The notes below the pieces were generated by a model. It was not told the origin of the DNA. It ran no database searches and saw only the letters and a list, made by a program, of their open reading frames with translations. From NCBI RefSeq assembly GCF_963259705.1, contig NC_081841.1, positions 93,777,059-93,841,058 of the forward strand: DNA of 64,000 nt, written 5' to 3'. The position numbers and the translations under genes are program-made. Positions 55,250 through 64,000 of the stretch are shown piece by piece. Numbering within the stretch: position 1 is the stretch's first letter; every line of letters begins with the position of its first letter. The stretch is from Myotis daubentonii (Eukaryota; Chordata; Mammalia; Chiroptera; Vespertilionidae).

Positions 55250-55540
55250 CCAGCTTTATTAAAATATAATTGGCATATGACATTATATAACTTTAAGGTA
55301 CACATAATGATTTGATATTTGAATATATTGTAAAATGATCACCACAATAAGTTTAGTTAACATCCATCACCACACATAGTTACAATATTTTTTCCTGTTA
55401 CAAGAACTTTTAGAATTTGCTCCCTTAGAAAATACAATATTGTTAGCTATAGTCACCATGCTGTATGCACATTACACCCCCAGGACATACTCCCCTTGTA
55501 ACTGGAAGTTTGTTCTTTTCTACCACCTTCACCATTTCTC
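55250..55540 (-). mobile_element. L1 3' UTR, antisense, left part
   Basis: 'aaaatataattggcatatga', 'gtaaaatgatcaccacaata' and 'caccatgctgtatgcacatt' are typical antisense L1 3' UTR. It breaks near 55540. Confidence 0.85.
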
Positions 55541-55544
55541 TCCC

Positions 55545-55858
55545 CTTTGGCATTGGAAGAAGATATGAGAAGTCATAGGCATATAGGAGAGACTTTATCG
55601 CAGACCAAGTAGCCATTGATAACAAGGAGCCATCAGACAAAGCAGCTCTTCAAAGTAGCCCCACAAAGCAGCCGCGCACCTGCTGGCCAGTAACACCTCT
55701 TTATACCAACTTAGAAAAAAGAGGCTTCTTGCCAAATAGGGACATCAATATTTGGGTTATAGAGAGGTACGCCTGCGCAGCGCGAGCAGTAAAACTGCTG
55801 TGTCATTGCCTTTGCACATGCATATGGCAAATTGGCCTTGAACATCCTGTTTAGGTTC
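55545..55858 (-). mobile_element. Probable solo LTR inserted in the L1
   Basis: A 0.3-kb block separates the two L1 halves. On the minus strand it has a TATA-like 'gttggtataaagaggtgtt' and, downstream, an A-rich signal in 'gcgataaagtctctcc'. This is an LTR-like promoter plus polyadenylation layout. CpG-bearing text ('gtacgcctgcgcagcgcgag') suggests it is fairly young. Ends and duplications are not resolved. Confidence 0.5.
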
Positions 55859-55859
55859 C

Positions 55860-56170
55860 CACCCCCCCACACCCCACCCCAGGTAGCCACCAATCTGTAT
55901 TTGGTACCTATGAGTTCAGTTTGTTTTTTATTTTGTTTTGAATTCCACCTGTGAGATCATATAGTATTTGTCTTCTTTGTCTGATTTATTTAATTTAGGG
56001 TAAAGCCCTTCCATCCAGGTTGTCGCAAATAGCAGATTTCCTTTTTTTTATGGCTGAATAATATTCCATTGTGAATATATGCCACCTCTTCTTTATCCAT
56101 TTATCATTCATGGATACTTAGGCTGTTTTTATATCTTTGCTATTTTGAATAATGCGGCAATGACTCTGAA
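55860..56170 (-). mobile_element. L1 3' region, antisense, right part
   Basis: 'caggtagccaccaatctgta', then 'ctgaataatattccattgtg', then 'tgctattttgaataatgcgg' continue the L1 after the insertion. Confidence 0.85.
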
Positions 56171-56349
56171 TGCCACAGGGAAGCATGATTAGGCCTGCGT
56201 TTCAGGAAGGTCCCCTGGGCAATGCTGTCACGGCCTTGTTTAGCTGTTTTTGTTTTTTAAAGCAGTTTGGTAATATGTATTAAGAACCTTTAACATTTGC
56301 ATATAAAATGCTTTTTGGCTCAATAATATTACCTCTGGAAGTAATAAGA

Positions 56350-56490
56350 GTGATTTCCACTTATGTAGTGCTTATTGTACCAGATATTTTTGATAAGTTA
56401 TTTTTAAATCTTTGTAACAATTATGCAGAGTGAGAATCATTGGTCATATTTTACAGATAAATAAACTGAGGTTTTAAAGAATCAGGCAAG
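56350..56490 (-). repeat. MIR SINE
   Basis: 'atcattggtcatattttaca' and 'gataaataaactgaggtttt' are antisense MIR. Confidence 0.7.
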
Positions 56491-56844
56491 CTTAGGATTG
56501 AGTTCACACTCTGTCACTAATTAGCTGTCTTCCTAGGTCAATTTGTTTACCCTCTCTGAAGCTGTTTCCTGAGGTAGGACTGCTTTTTAGAAAATGCCAA
56601 CCAGAATGAAATGCCAGCTGCTTTTTTTGGACTCTCCACTCATTTGGGGTATCTCTGCCAGAGCTGACCTCCATTTCCTTAGACATTTAAGATTAAGTAA
56701 ACCAGCCAGAATCGAACAGCGCGGAGAGCTGTGGACAGTGGCTTTGCATTGGGGCAAAATTCTGAGTTGTTTCTCCTACAATTTTCCTGTGTGCATGCAC
56801 ACGGTTCTTCTCATATCCTCTGCCCCCAGTATTTGTGTCTTATG
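56491..56844. other. Unassigned non-coding sequence
   Basis: No gene or named repeat supported. Confidence 0.4.
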
Positions 56845-56950
56845 CCCCTTCAAGATTGTAAATTCATTGAGGAAAGGGCTGGTCATAAACGTATCTTTGT
56901 ATCTCTCCCAGCATCTGCTGGTTCGGTGCCTTCCATGTGCTCAGAGGAAG
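56845..56950 (+). repeat. L2 LINE fragment
   Basis: 'aagattgtaaattcattgag' and 'gaaagggctggtcataaacg' match L2. Confidence 0.65.
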
Positions 56951-57184
56951 CTCAAAGGTTAGTTTTTTCAGAAGCAGTTGGGATATCATGATCCAAGGGA
57001 AAGTAGGTACTTTGAGAGTGAAGAGCTAAGAGGTGGGGGCCTGGGAGTAGACACAGAAAAGATAAATATTAGGGTTGGAGACTTGGCAGTGAAGACTTGA
57101 AACTGAAGAGATCTGGGAGTATGCATTTAATGGCAAACGTGCAAAATGTCCTCATTAGTGCTAAACCAAGAGAATTATCTTAGG

Positions 57185-57800
57185 TTGGTTTCTCAGATGC
57201 AGATCCCGAGAGGGGGACCAATGGGCAAGTGATTTATTCAGGAAACGTTCCCAGGAGGACAAAGTAAAGGAGCAGGAAGCAGGGCAGGAGAGGGGAAGAA
57301 GCCAGAGTGATGTCAGGCAGGCTCCAGGCTTAGCCTGGACCCACAGGCTCTAAAGTACAAATCACAAGGCAGCGTTTGTCCCTCCTGGAGGCCAGGGCAC
57401 TGGGCTTTCACACGTATGCACCAGCCATCGGGTCAGGGCTGAGAGGTGACGGGAAACTCAGGCACTTCTGGCTCTGTCCATGTGGACAGTGTGGCTCCAG
57501 CACCCAAGTGCCAGCCTTCTGATAGTCAACAGGTGGAAGGAGTTAGAAAAGGCACATAGAAGCTGGGTGTGGGGTTTGGAGAGGTGTACATATATCCTGG
57601 GGGTGTGGCTTGGGCGGCGAAAGGGTCGCCTTGATAACTGTACCCCTGCCCAGTGGTACCTCCTGATGTGTGGATCCCCGCTTCCTCCTCTGCAAAGGGC
57701 GGGTAGTGTTATGTGCTCATGTTGCAGAATGATAGGGAAACAGAACAAAATGAGAGCCCAGGCGTAGACTCGTGCTGGCAGCAAGGAGACATTATCCGCG
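57185..57800 (-). mobile_element. Possible ancient ERVL-type LTR, antisense
   Basis: 'caagtgatttattcaggaaa' and 'cgttcccaggaggacaaagt' are typical of antisense LTRs with a polyadenylation region, and the length fits. The two opposite-strand frames of about 100 codons within it are not convincing. Weak call. Confidence 0.35.
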
Positions 57801-58369
57801 GACAGGTGCTGTTATTGCATCCTTCCCCTCCGGGCCCAGAGGCTATGTTAGCTCCGTCCTCGCCGGACAGCCTTGCAGGCATCAGCAGGGACCGCCTTGG
57901 AAAAGAGCCTGTCGCGTTGGAAAGAAAGCAGGCACTTTTTAAATGTTGACAAATTTTGCAGCGGTTTCTTTAATATATACCAGCCACCTTGAACTACATC
58001 TAATTAAGCACCAGACACCATGCTGTGGCTGTGTTTGGCTTTGATGTGCTCATCAGCATAGTGGGGAGCTAATCATAACAGGACTTAGCTCTTATAAAAT
58101 GCCTTTTATCTTTCGAAGTGGTTTACAACCACTAATTATTAGAGGAATTAGGGTGAGACCTGCAGCCGCTATGCAGGGCCTTTGATGTATCCTATCATAG
58201 AGCCGGAGAAGTGGGAAGGGGTGTTTATTAATGGTTGTCCAGACCTGGAAGAGGTGTTTATAGGAGACAGCTGTTCTCTTTCTCCCTTGAGACTAGAACA
58301 AGGAAATTGAGCCTAATTTGAGGAAAAAGCAGGCAAGATATAGTGGTTGCATAAGTGACAGCCAGCCAC
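57801..58369. other. Unassigned non-coding sequence
   Basis: No gene or named repeat. The inverted-duplication arm begins near its right end. Confidence 0.4.
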
Positions 58370-59224
58370 CGAGTGGTAAGTTCGCCTTTTCAAAGGCGCC
58401 TGCATACACTTGCCCCTTTATATGGGCTGGCGGGGCACATGGCTCTCCTGGTGGCCTGTGGTGGGTGACATTATACCACCAAGTCCCATGCAGCCGAGGT
58501 AGTCAATGGGCTTGTTTCCACTAGACCAAGCAGTATGTTCTAATGGGCCTCTTCATTGTATCCCTCATATAATATTTTTGTTTTGTTGTTTTTTGTTTAT
58601 TAGTTTGTTAGGTTAGAATTTGATCTGGGGTGTAGGGTTTGAGTTCTACAGAAATAAGAATAGTAACAAGAGCTCACACTCCTAAGGTACCATCCCACCC
58701 TCATGTTACAGGTGAGGAAAGAGGCTCAGGGAGCTGAAGAAACCTGTTTGTGGCCACATGGCTGGTGCCCCAGGTGGTCTGGCATCTGGCTTTGGAGTCT
58801 GTTCTTATCCCCACAGTAAGAGGCCTATCGGAGAAGGGGTGGGATTTGCCCAAAGCGCCCCCCCGCCCCCCCCCCCCCCACCACGTGTCAAAGAAGCACA
58901 TGGCAATCTCATAGGGAGCAGGGAAGGTCTGGTTTCCAGACTGGCCTGGCTCCTGTGCTGACACTTGACTCTTGAGCAGTGGGTGTGTGTGTATGTGGGT
59001 TTTAGGACCTAGCAGGGGTGTGGGAGGCAGCCCCCTAAAGAAGCAGCTTGGCCACTCTGGCCTCCCTGAGAAGATCCTCACATCTGCTGCCTGGTCCCAG
59101 CAGAGGATCCACAGAGCCATGGGGAGGGGGAGGGGCATGGGCATGGACAGCAGCCAGGCCTCCTGTGGAACCCGGATGTTTGGTTAAAGCACTTTCCCCC
59201 ATGTACTAAGATGGATTTAAAACA
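58370..59224 (+). repeat. Inverted duplication, arm A (about 0.85 kb)
   Basis: This segment matches the reverse complement of 62832-63665 almost end to end. Examples are 'ggcctgtggtgggtgacatt', 'ctcctaaggtaccatcccac' and 'aagcactttcccccatgtac'. It includes an old MIR (58675-58790), so the duplication is younger than that SINE. Differences are scattered substitutions, a poly-C expansion at 58858-58880, and an extra piece of about 38 bp at 58508-58545. Confidence 0.92.
58675..58790 (-). repeat. MIR SINE inside arm A
   Basis: 'ttacaggtgaggaaagaggc' and 'tttgtggccacatggctggt'. The same MIR lies inverted in arm B at about 63265-63360. Confidence 0.75.
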
Positions 59225-59411
59225 GGCCCCACCCTGTAAGTCCAGGGTTGGGACACAGTCTACAGTGGCATCAGCTGCCATGGCCTGTGCAGACAGTGCT
59301 GGGGACACAGAAATGACCTCTCAGGACACCTGGGCAGAAACGCAAGCATCACAATTTCTTCCTTGTGGAAATATGGACACCCTAGGAATATTCAGGTATG
59401 ATAACCTAGGG

Positions 59412-59623
59412 CAGCGGTTCTCAACCTGTGGGTCGCGACCCCTTTGGCGGTCGAATGACCCTTTCACAGGGGTTGCCTAAGACCATCCTGCATATCACAT
59501 ATTTACATTACGATTTATAACAGTAGCAACATTACAGTTATGAAGTAGCAACGAAAATAATTTTATGGTTGGGTCACAACATGAGGAACTGTATTTAAAG
59601 GGCCAGAAGGTTGAGAACCACTG
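59412..59623. mobile_element. SPIN-like hAT element, short derivative
   Basis: Ends CAGCGGTTCTCAACCT and GGTTGAGAACCACTG are exact complements over 14 bases. Duplication ACCTAGGG (59404-59411) and ACTTAGGG (59624-59631). It shares both sides with 42004-42314 but lacks about 100 bp of the middle-left part. Confidence 0.93.
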
Positions 59624-59739
59624 ACTTAGGGCTTTCCCCACCCCAGGCCCAGAGAATGAATGGTAAATACTGCAGTGTCTTTTTTTCCCCACAACACCAT
59701 TCTGATACCAAATGTGTGTCCTTTGACTCAATTCAATTT

Positions 59740-60400
59740 TGACAGTAACATAGACCCCACGGATTAAGGGCTCAGTCTCACAAGGCTGTCCTCACTTGGA
59801 TGCCAGTCCCAGATTGTCGCTCATGTTGTGACTGACCAGCTATACACAACCCCCTCCTCAGGTTCAGTAATTCACCGGAACAACTCCCAGGACTCAGGAA
59901 AGCACTTCAGTTACTTTTGGTTACTGATATCAGCTTATAAAGGATGTAACTCAGGAACAGCCAGAGGGAAGAGGTGAGCGGGGCAAGGTGTAGGGAGAGG
60001 GTGCAGAGCCTCCCTGCCCGCCCAGAGCACAGCTCCAGGTACTTACGGACTGGAAGCTCCCCGAGCCCTGGGCTAGGGCTTTCATGGAGGTTTTGTCACA
60101 CAGGCATGATTGAAGAAATAACCGTCCCTCTCCTTCCTAGAGGTGGGAGGGTGGGGGGACCTGAAAATCCTGACCCTGTAATCACATGGGTGGCTCCTCT
60201 GGCAATCAGCCCCCACCCAGAAGCTCTCTAGGGCCTGCCTCCAGTAAGCTCATTAGCATATACTCAGGTATGGATGAAAGGGGCTCATTATACATTACAA
60301 AAGATACCCCTTTCACTCAGGGAATTCCGAGGGTTTTAGGAGCTCTGTGCTAGGAACCAATATTTTTCCTTATACCACAAATAGTCACCACTCTGAGCCC
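59740..60400 (-). mobile_element. ERVL-type solo LTR, antisense
   Basis: 'caactcccaggactcaggaa', 'cagcttataaaggatgtaac', 'ttcatggaggttttgtcaca', 'ctctggcaatcagcccccac' and 'gaattccgagggttttagga' follow the order of a known ERVL LTR (MLT2/MER-like) in antisense. No internal genes. Confidence 0.75.
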
Positions 60401-60424
60401 TCACTCTCAATGGTCTGAATAAGA

Positions 60425-60480
60425 AACCAACACACATTTATTGAGCAACTGTCGTACGTGAAGTACCAGGCTGGGAATTG
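60425..60480 (-). repeat. L2 LINE tail, antisense
   Basis: 'cacatttattgagcaactgt' and 'gaagtaccaggctggg' resemble the antisense L2 3' end. Confidence 0.6.
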
Positions 60481-60617
60481 GTGGCGCATTTTTCATTCAA
60501 ATGAGCAAATATCAATTTAATTCTTATTAAGATTTATTAAGGAGGCTTCTGCCTTGAGGAAAAACGAAGAAATATCAGGTTGTCACCCATGTGTCTGACT
60601 GACCAGCTATACATTCT

Positions 60618-60655
60618 GGGCTTGTTTCCACCAGACCAAGCAGTGTGTTCTAATG
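60618..60655 (+). repeat. 38-bp motif shared with arm A
   Basis: GGGCTTGTTTCCACCAGACC and the following 18 bases repeat 58508-58545 with two mismatches. This piece is absent from arm B. Confidence 0.92.
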
Positions 60656-61194
60656 CCCGAAGCATGCAAGCGCACTCAGAGGCACAGATGCCTGGGTGGT
60701 CAGGGAGGACTTCTTGGAGGAGTTGGGCTGGAAACTGGGCTCTGAAGGCACATGCAATACCGAGAGTTGGGGCAGACCTAGGGAGTGTTTTTACAGGAGG
60801 GAGAAGGATTGAGAAACTTCCCTTTGTTGAGTCCTAGAAAACAAATGTAGCCCTATTATGTACCTGGTCTTTTCTCTGACCTCTCAGTGGTGTGAAGTTT
60901 GAGTCCCAGCTCAACTTGCTCATGACCCGAGACGTGTCGTTTAACCTTTTGGAGAATGAGATTCTCATTAGTAAAAGCGGAAAAAGGCAGCCAGTCCTGA
61001 CATCTTCACAGGATCACTATGGAAATGAGATCACAGAAGTGAAAGTTCTTTTTAAACTACAAAGTGTAATTAGTGCCATTATTGGTTTATAGTGTGTCTT
61101 TAATTATTTCATCACCTCCCAAACAGTCATCTTACTATCAGAATTTTGAACTAAAAGGTTAATATTGAAAATGCCTTAGAAATAATCACAAGAG
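60656..61194. other. Unassigned non-coding sequence
   Basis: No gene or named repeat supported. Confidence 0.4.
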
Positions 61195-61400
61195 CTAACA
61201 TTTATCACCTCCTCGCTAGGAGCCAGGCATAATTTCAAGGTCTTTTACATGCTTTATGTTGCTTAGTCCTCACATGAAGTAGATGCATTTTACAGATGGA
61301 GAAACTGAGTCCTGGAGAGGTTGACTTGCTCAAGGTCATGCAGCTAGGAGGTGGTGGAGGCAGGATTTGAACCTGGGAAATTTGGCCCTTACCAATCCTC
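61195..61400 (-). repeat. MIR SINE, well preserved
   Basis: 'tgcttagtcctcacatgaag', 'cattttacagatggagaaac', 'caaggtcatgcagctaggag' and 'ggatttgaacctgggaa' in antisense. Nearly full length. Confidence 0.9.
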
Positions 61401-61554
61401 TGTGTTGGATTCCTCTTTTCCATGGGGAGGAAGAGAGAGACAGAGTTTTCTCTCTGCTCTGGTCCCCAGCCTTTCCCACCTCACCCTCCACATTTTTTCC
61501 TGTTGCCGGTGGAAATGAGGTTCTTGTGGTATCGAGAGAAAAGAGTTTCAGGGA

Positions 61555-62125
61555 CCACGCATGGAGGATTTGGGTTAGTGGTAAGATTTATTGAAGCTGA
61601 AGAAAACACAATGGGTTGTTTCCAGGATGAGCCAGTGTCTCATCCACGGCCAGGTGGTCAAACTCGGTCCCGCTGTAGAAGTCCAGCCTTCGTTCATCAA
61701 GCCCAGAAGGAGGTCCAGGATCCAGAAATCCTGTGTCATCAGTTCAGTCAATGCCAAAGCTTAGTCCAGCTCAGGCCCTGTCCCCATCCAGCTAGCTTAG
61801 TCCTTGTTTCCAGGTGAGCTCCGCCTGGGGCTGCATTGCCGGGCCCAGGCCAGCACGTGGAGCCCATGCTTGGGCCTGAACATGCAAGTGCGCAAACACA
61901 CCAACAAACCAACGCCTGTTACCCAGAGAGACCTTTGTTAAGTTTGTATTATATTACCTCGGGCTTTCAAACTGAAAAGCCCAATCTCTTTCCCAATCTT
62001 TTGCAGGCCCTTTTCCCAGGCTAGACGCCTCTCCCTTACGGTCCCCATCTTGGCTCCTACTGGGCATGCGCCCAGCAGAGGAATTTTCCCTTAATTGTTA
62101 TATCTCTCCCTCAGTAATCCCAGCT
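61555..62125 (-). mobile_element. Probable solo LTR, antisense
   Basis: On the minus strand the block ends with 'cttcagcttcaataaatctt', an AATAAA polyadenylation signal close to the 3' end. Upstream it has CpG-containing 'gggcgcatgcccagtagg'. Length of about 0.55 kb suits an LTR. The family is unknown, and no internal retroviral sequence is adjacent. Confidence 0.5.
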
Positions 62126-62831
62126 AATGGCCAGTAACCGATCTTTCCCAAGTGCTTCAGGAATTAGAGGATTGGGGGCAGGGGGAAGGGGGAGTGGGGG
62201 CGACTGGAATGTGCGAAGCTGTAGCTTTCAACCTCATTAAGCTCAGCCAGTATTGCTCCCTTGTTTATTAGGCTTGATGTTTGATCCATTTGCTCCCTTC
62301 CTATATTTACAACTAACTAGCTACCTAGGCAAACATTCCCTAGTGAAAAGCAGGGTTGGGGTGCCATGTGGGAGGCCCAGAACCTCTCCTCACCCCGCCT
62401 ACCGCTGTGATGCTACCAGGGCCCCGCCCACATCAGGGAGCCTGACCATTTCCATGTCTTCTGGCAACTTCCAGGGGCCAGTGCTTGTCTCTTTGCCTGG
62501 GGCTTTCCTGCACCCACTCCACACATGGCAAAGTGGAGTGCGGGGAATTAATGACCCCAGGAGCAGCCCGCACCCAGTGACTGATAGGGTTGATATATGA
62601 ATACCCCAGCTTCTTTGCCCCTGGGGTTGGATCATTGAGACATGTGGTGTACACCAAGCTGCAGAGTGCCCTGGGATTAAGCTCAAGGAAGGCACAGCGC
62701 TTTAAAAAAGTCTCCCTCCCCTCCCCTCCCCTTTCCTCTCCCCATACAAACCACTTTGACTGAAATCTTTGTTTCAAGGTATTCTATGACATTACCTGCT
62801 AAGGGTTGAATTGCACCCGCCCCACAAAAAG
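62126..62831. other. Unassigned non-coding sequence
   Basis: Contains a CCCCT-rich run at 62715-62742. No gene or named repeat. Confidence 0.4.
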
Positions 62832-63665
62832 GTATGTTTTAAATCCATCTTAGTACGTGGGGGAAAGTGCTTTAACCAAACCTCTGGGTTCCACAGGTGA
62901 CTTGGCTGCTGTTCATGCCCTTGCCCCTCCCCGTCCCCATGGCCTTGGGTGGACCCTCTGCTGGGACCAAGGCAGAGGGGCAGGTGTGAGGATCTTCTCA
63001 GTGAGGGCAGAGTGGCCAAGCTGCTTCTTTAGGGGGCTCCTCTCTCCACCCCTTCCAACCCCCCCTCCCAACCCTCCTCTCCCCCAACCACTGCTCAAGT
63101 GTCAGCACAGGAGCCAGGCCAGTCTGGAAACCAGACCTTCCCTGCTCCCTATGAGATTGCCATGTGCTTCTTTGACACGTGGTGGTGGGGGGCTTTGGGA
63201 AAATCCCACCCCTTCTCCGATAGGCCTCTTACTGTGGGGATAAGAACACAGACTCCAAAGCCAGATGCCAGACCACCTGGGGCACCAGCCATGTGGCCAC
63301 AAACAGGTTTCTTCAGCTCCCTGAGCCTCTTTCCTCACCTGTAACATGAGGGTGGGATGGTACCTTAGGAGTGTGAGCTCTTGTTACTATTCTTATTTCT
63401 GTAGAACTCAAACCCTACACCCCAGATCAAATTCTAACCTAACAAACTAATAAACAAAAAGCAACAAAACAAAAAAATATTATATGAGGGATACAATGAA
63501 GAGGCCCATCAATCTCCCATTGGCTGCCCTGGCTGCATGGGACTTGGTGGTATAATGTCACCCACCACAGGCCACCAGGAGGGCCATGTGCCCCGCCAGC
63601 CCATACCAAGGGGCAAGTGTATGCAAGCACCTTTGAGAGGGTGCCCTTACCACTCTGTGGCCCAC
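62832..63665 (-). repeat. Inverted duplication, arm B (about 0.83 kb)
   Basis: Reverse-complement partner of 58370-59224. Left edge near 'gtatgttttaaatccatctt'; right edge near 'ttaccactctgtggcccacc'. It lacks the 38-bp piece and the long poly-C of arm A. The open frames within both arms are shadows of MIR and GC-rich sequence. Confidence 0.92.
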
Positions 63666-64000
63666 CAGGCACCATGCTCTGTATCTCACACCCATTCTTA
63701 CTGGAGCTGCCTTTGGAACCCTTCCAGAAGCAACCCTCCTGCCCCCTCTGCATTTGACAAGACTCACCTGTCTCTGCCTTCGTGTGACAGCCAACTCAGA
63801 GCTAATGGTAGAGACTTGGGCTGCTGCTGCCTAGGGAGCATCCCTCCACGGGAGCTGGGTAATCAAGGAGATCTGATGGATCCTGAAGATGCTGTGAGGC
63901 CTTTGATTCCTAACTGTGTGCTGCAGGAGAGATGCAAGGGAGATCAGGGTGGATTAGTAGCCGCTTTCAAGTTTGCAAGGGATGTGGCATGCAGGAAGCT
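63666..64000. other. Unassigned sequence at the window end
   Basis: No gene or repeat recognised. The inverted duplication may extend weakly a few tens of bases into it. Confidence 0.4.

Noticed and set aside
58858..58880. Long poly-C tract as a possible regulatory or i-motif site
   Set aside because: Arm B has only a short G/C run here, so it looks like slippage or a sequencing-prone homopolymer.
58701..59144. 147-codon frame conserved with 62857-63344
   Set aside because: Similarity is due to the inverted DNA duplication. The frame crosses a MIR and a poly-C tract and is not conserved in length between the arms.

Overview
This is a window of mammalian nuclear DNA, almost certainly from a vesper bat (Vespertilionidae, the Myotis/Eptesicus/Pipistrellus group). 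Three classes of insertion support this. There are nine tRNA-derived VES-type SINEs. There are at least five Helitrons with HeliBat-type ends (5' TCCTATATAATAAAAG-like, 3' GTGCAC hairpin followed by CTAG, inserted between A and T). There are also young DNA transposons: seven hAT elements, three of which keep clear 8-bp duplications with at most one mismatch and three more with slightly weaker ones, and an insect-like mariner carrying a nested MITE. L1, L2, MIR, MER5A and MaLR/ERVL LTR fragments form the older background found in placental mammals. Family names are from memory of these repeat classes and were not checked against a library.

I found no intact protein-coding gene. The longest open frames lie in Helitron internal repeats, a 23-bp minisatellite, or repeat-derived sequence, and I treat them as chance. 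Three places hint at a host transcription unit on the + strand: a CpG island with a possible first exon and splice donor near 17.6-17.9 kb, a possible 154-bp internal exon with good splice sites at 32.1-32.2 kb, and a MIR-derived exon-like block at 54.95-55.03 kb. None could be assigned to a gene. The window may therefore be largely intronic or intergenic.

Layout. 0-9 kb: an ancient antisense L1 broken by a composite Helitron, three VES SINEs and a hAT, then a keratin-18-like pseudogene fragment. 9-17 kb: MIR, LTR and hAT fragments and a short L1 tail with target duplications. 17-25 kb: the CpG island, then GC-rich sequence with many MIR pieces. 25-32 kb: hAT, VES, L2 and MER5A, then two Helitrons 0.56 kb apart. 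The second modules of both Helitrons carry a palindromic pair of CTCF-like motifs. 32-43 kb: the exon candidate, MaLR LTRs, L1, more SINEs, and a hAT cluster including a SPIN-like element. 43-47 kb: the dead mariner with its MITE, and the minisatellite. 47-52 kb: L1 in both orientations and an inverse-oriented composite Helitron. 52-64 kb: old repeats, several LTRs, and an inverted duplication of about 0.85 kb per arm around a 3.6-kb spacer.

The most notable points are the modular Helitrons that share one head-to-tail junction at three loci, the CTCF-like palindromes they carry, the shared TA-centred target sites of the hAT elements, the nested mariner, and the local inverted duplication. I saw no operon-like or defence-type system.
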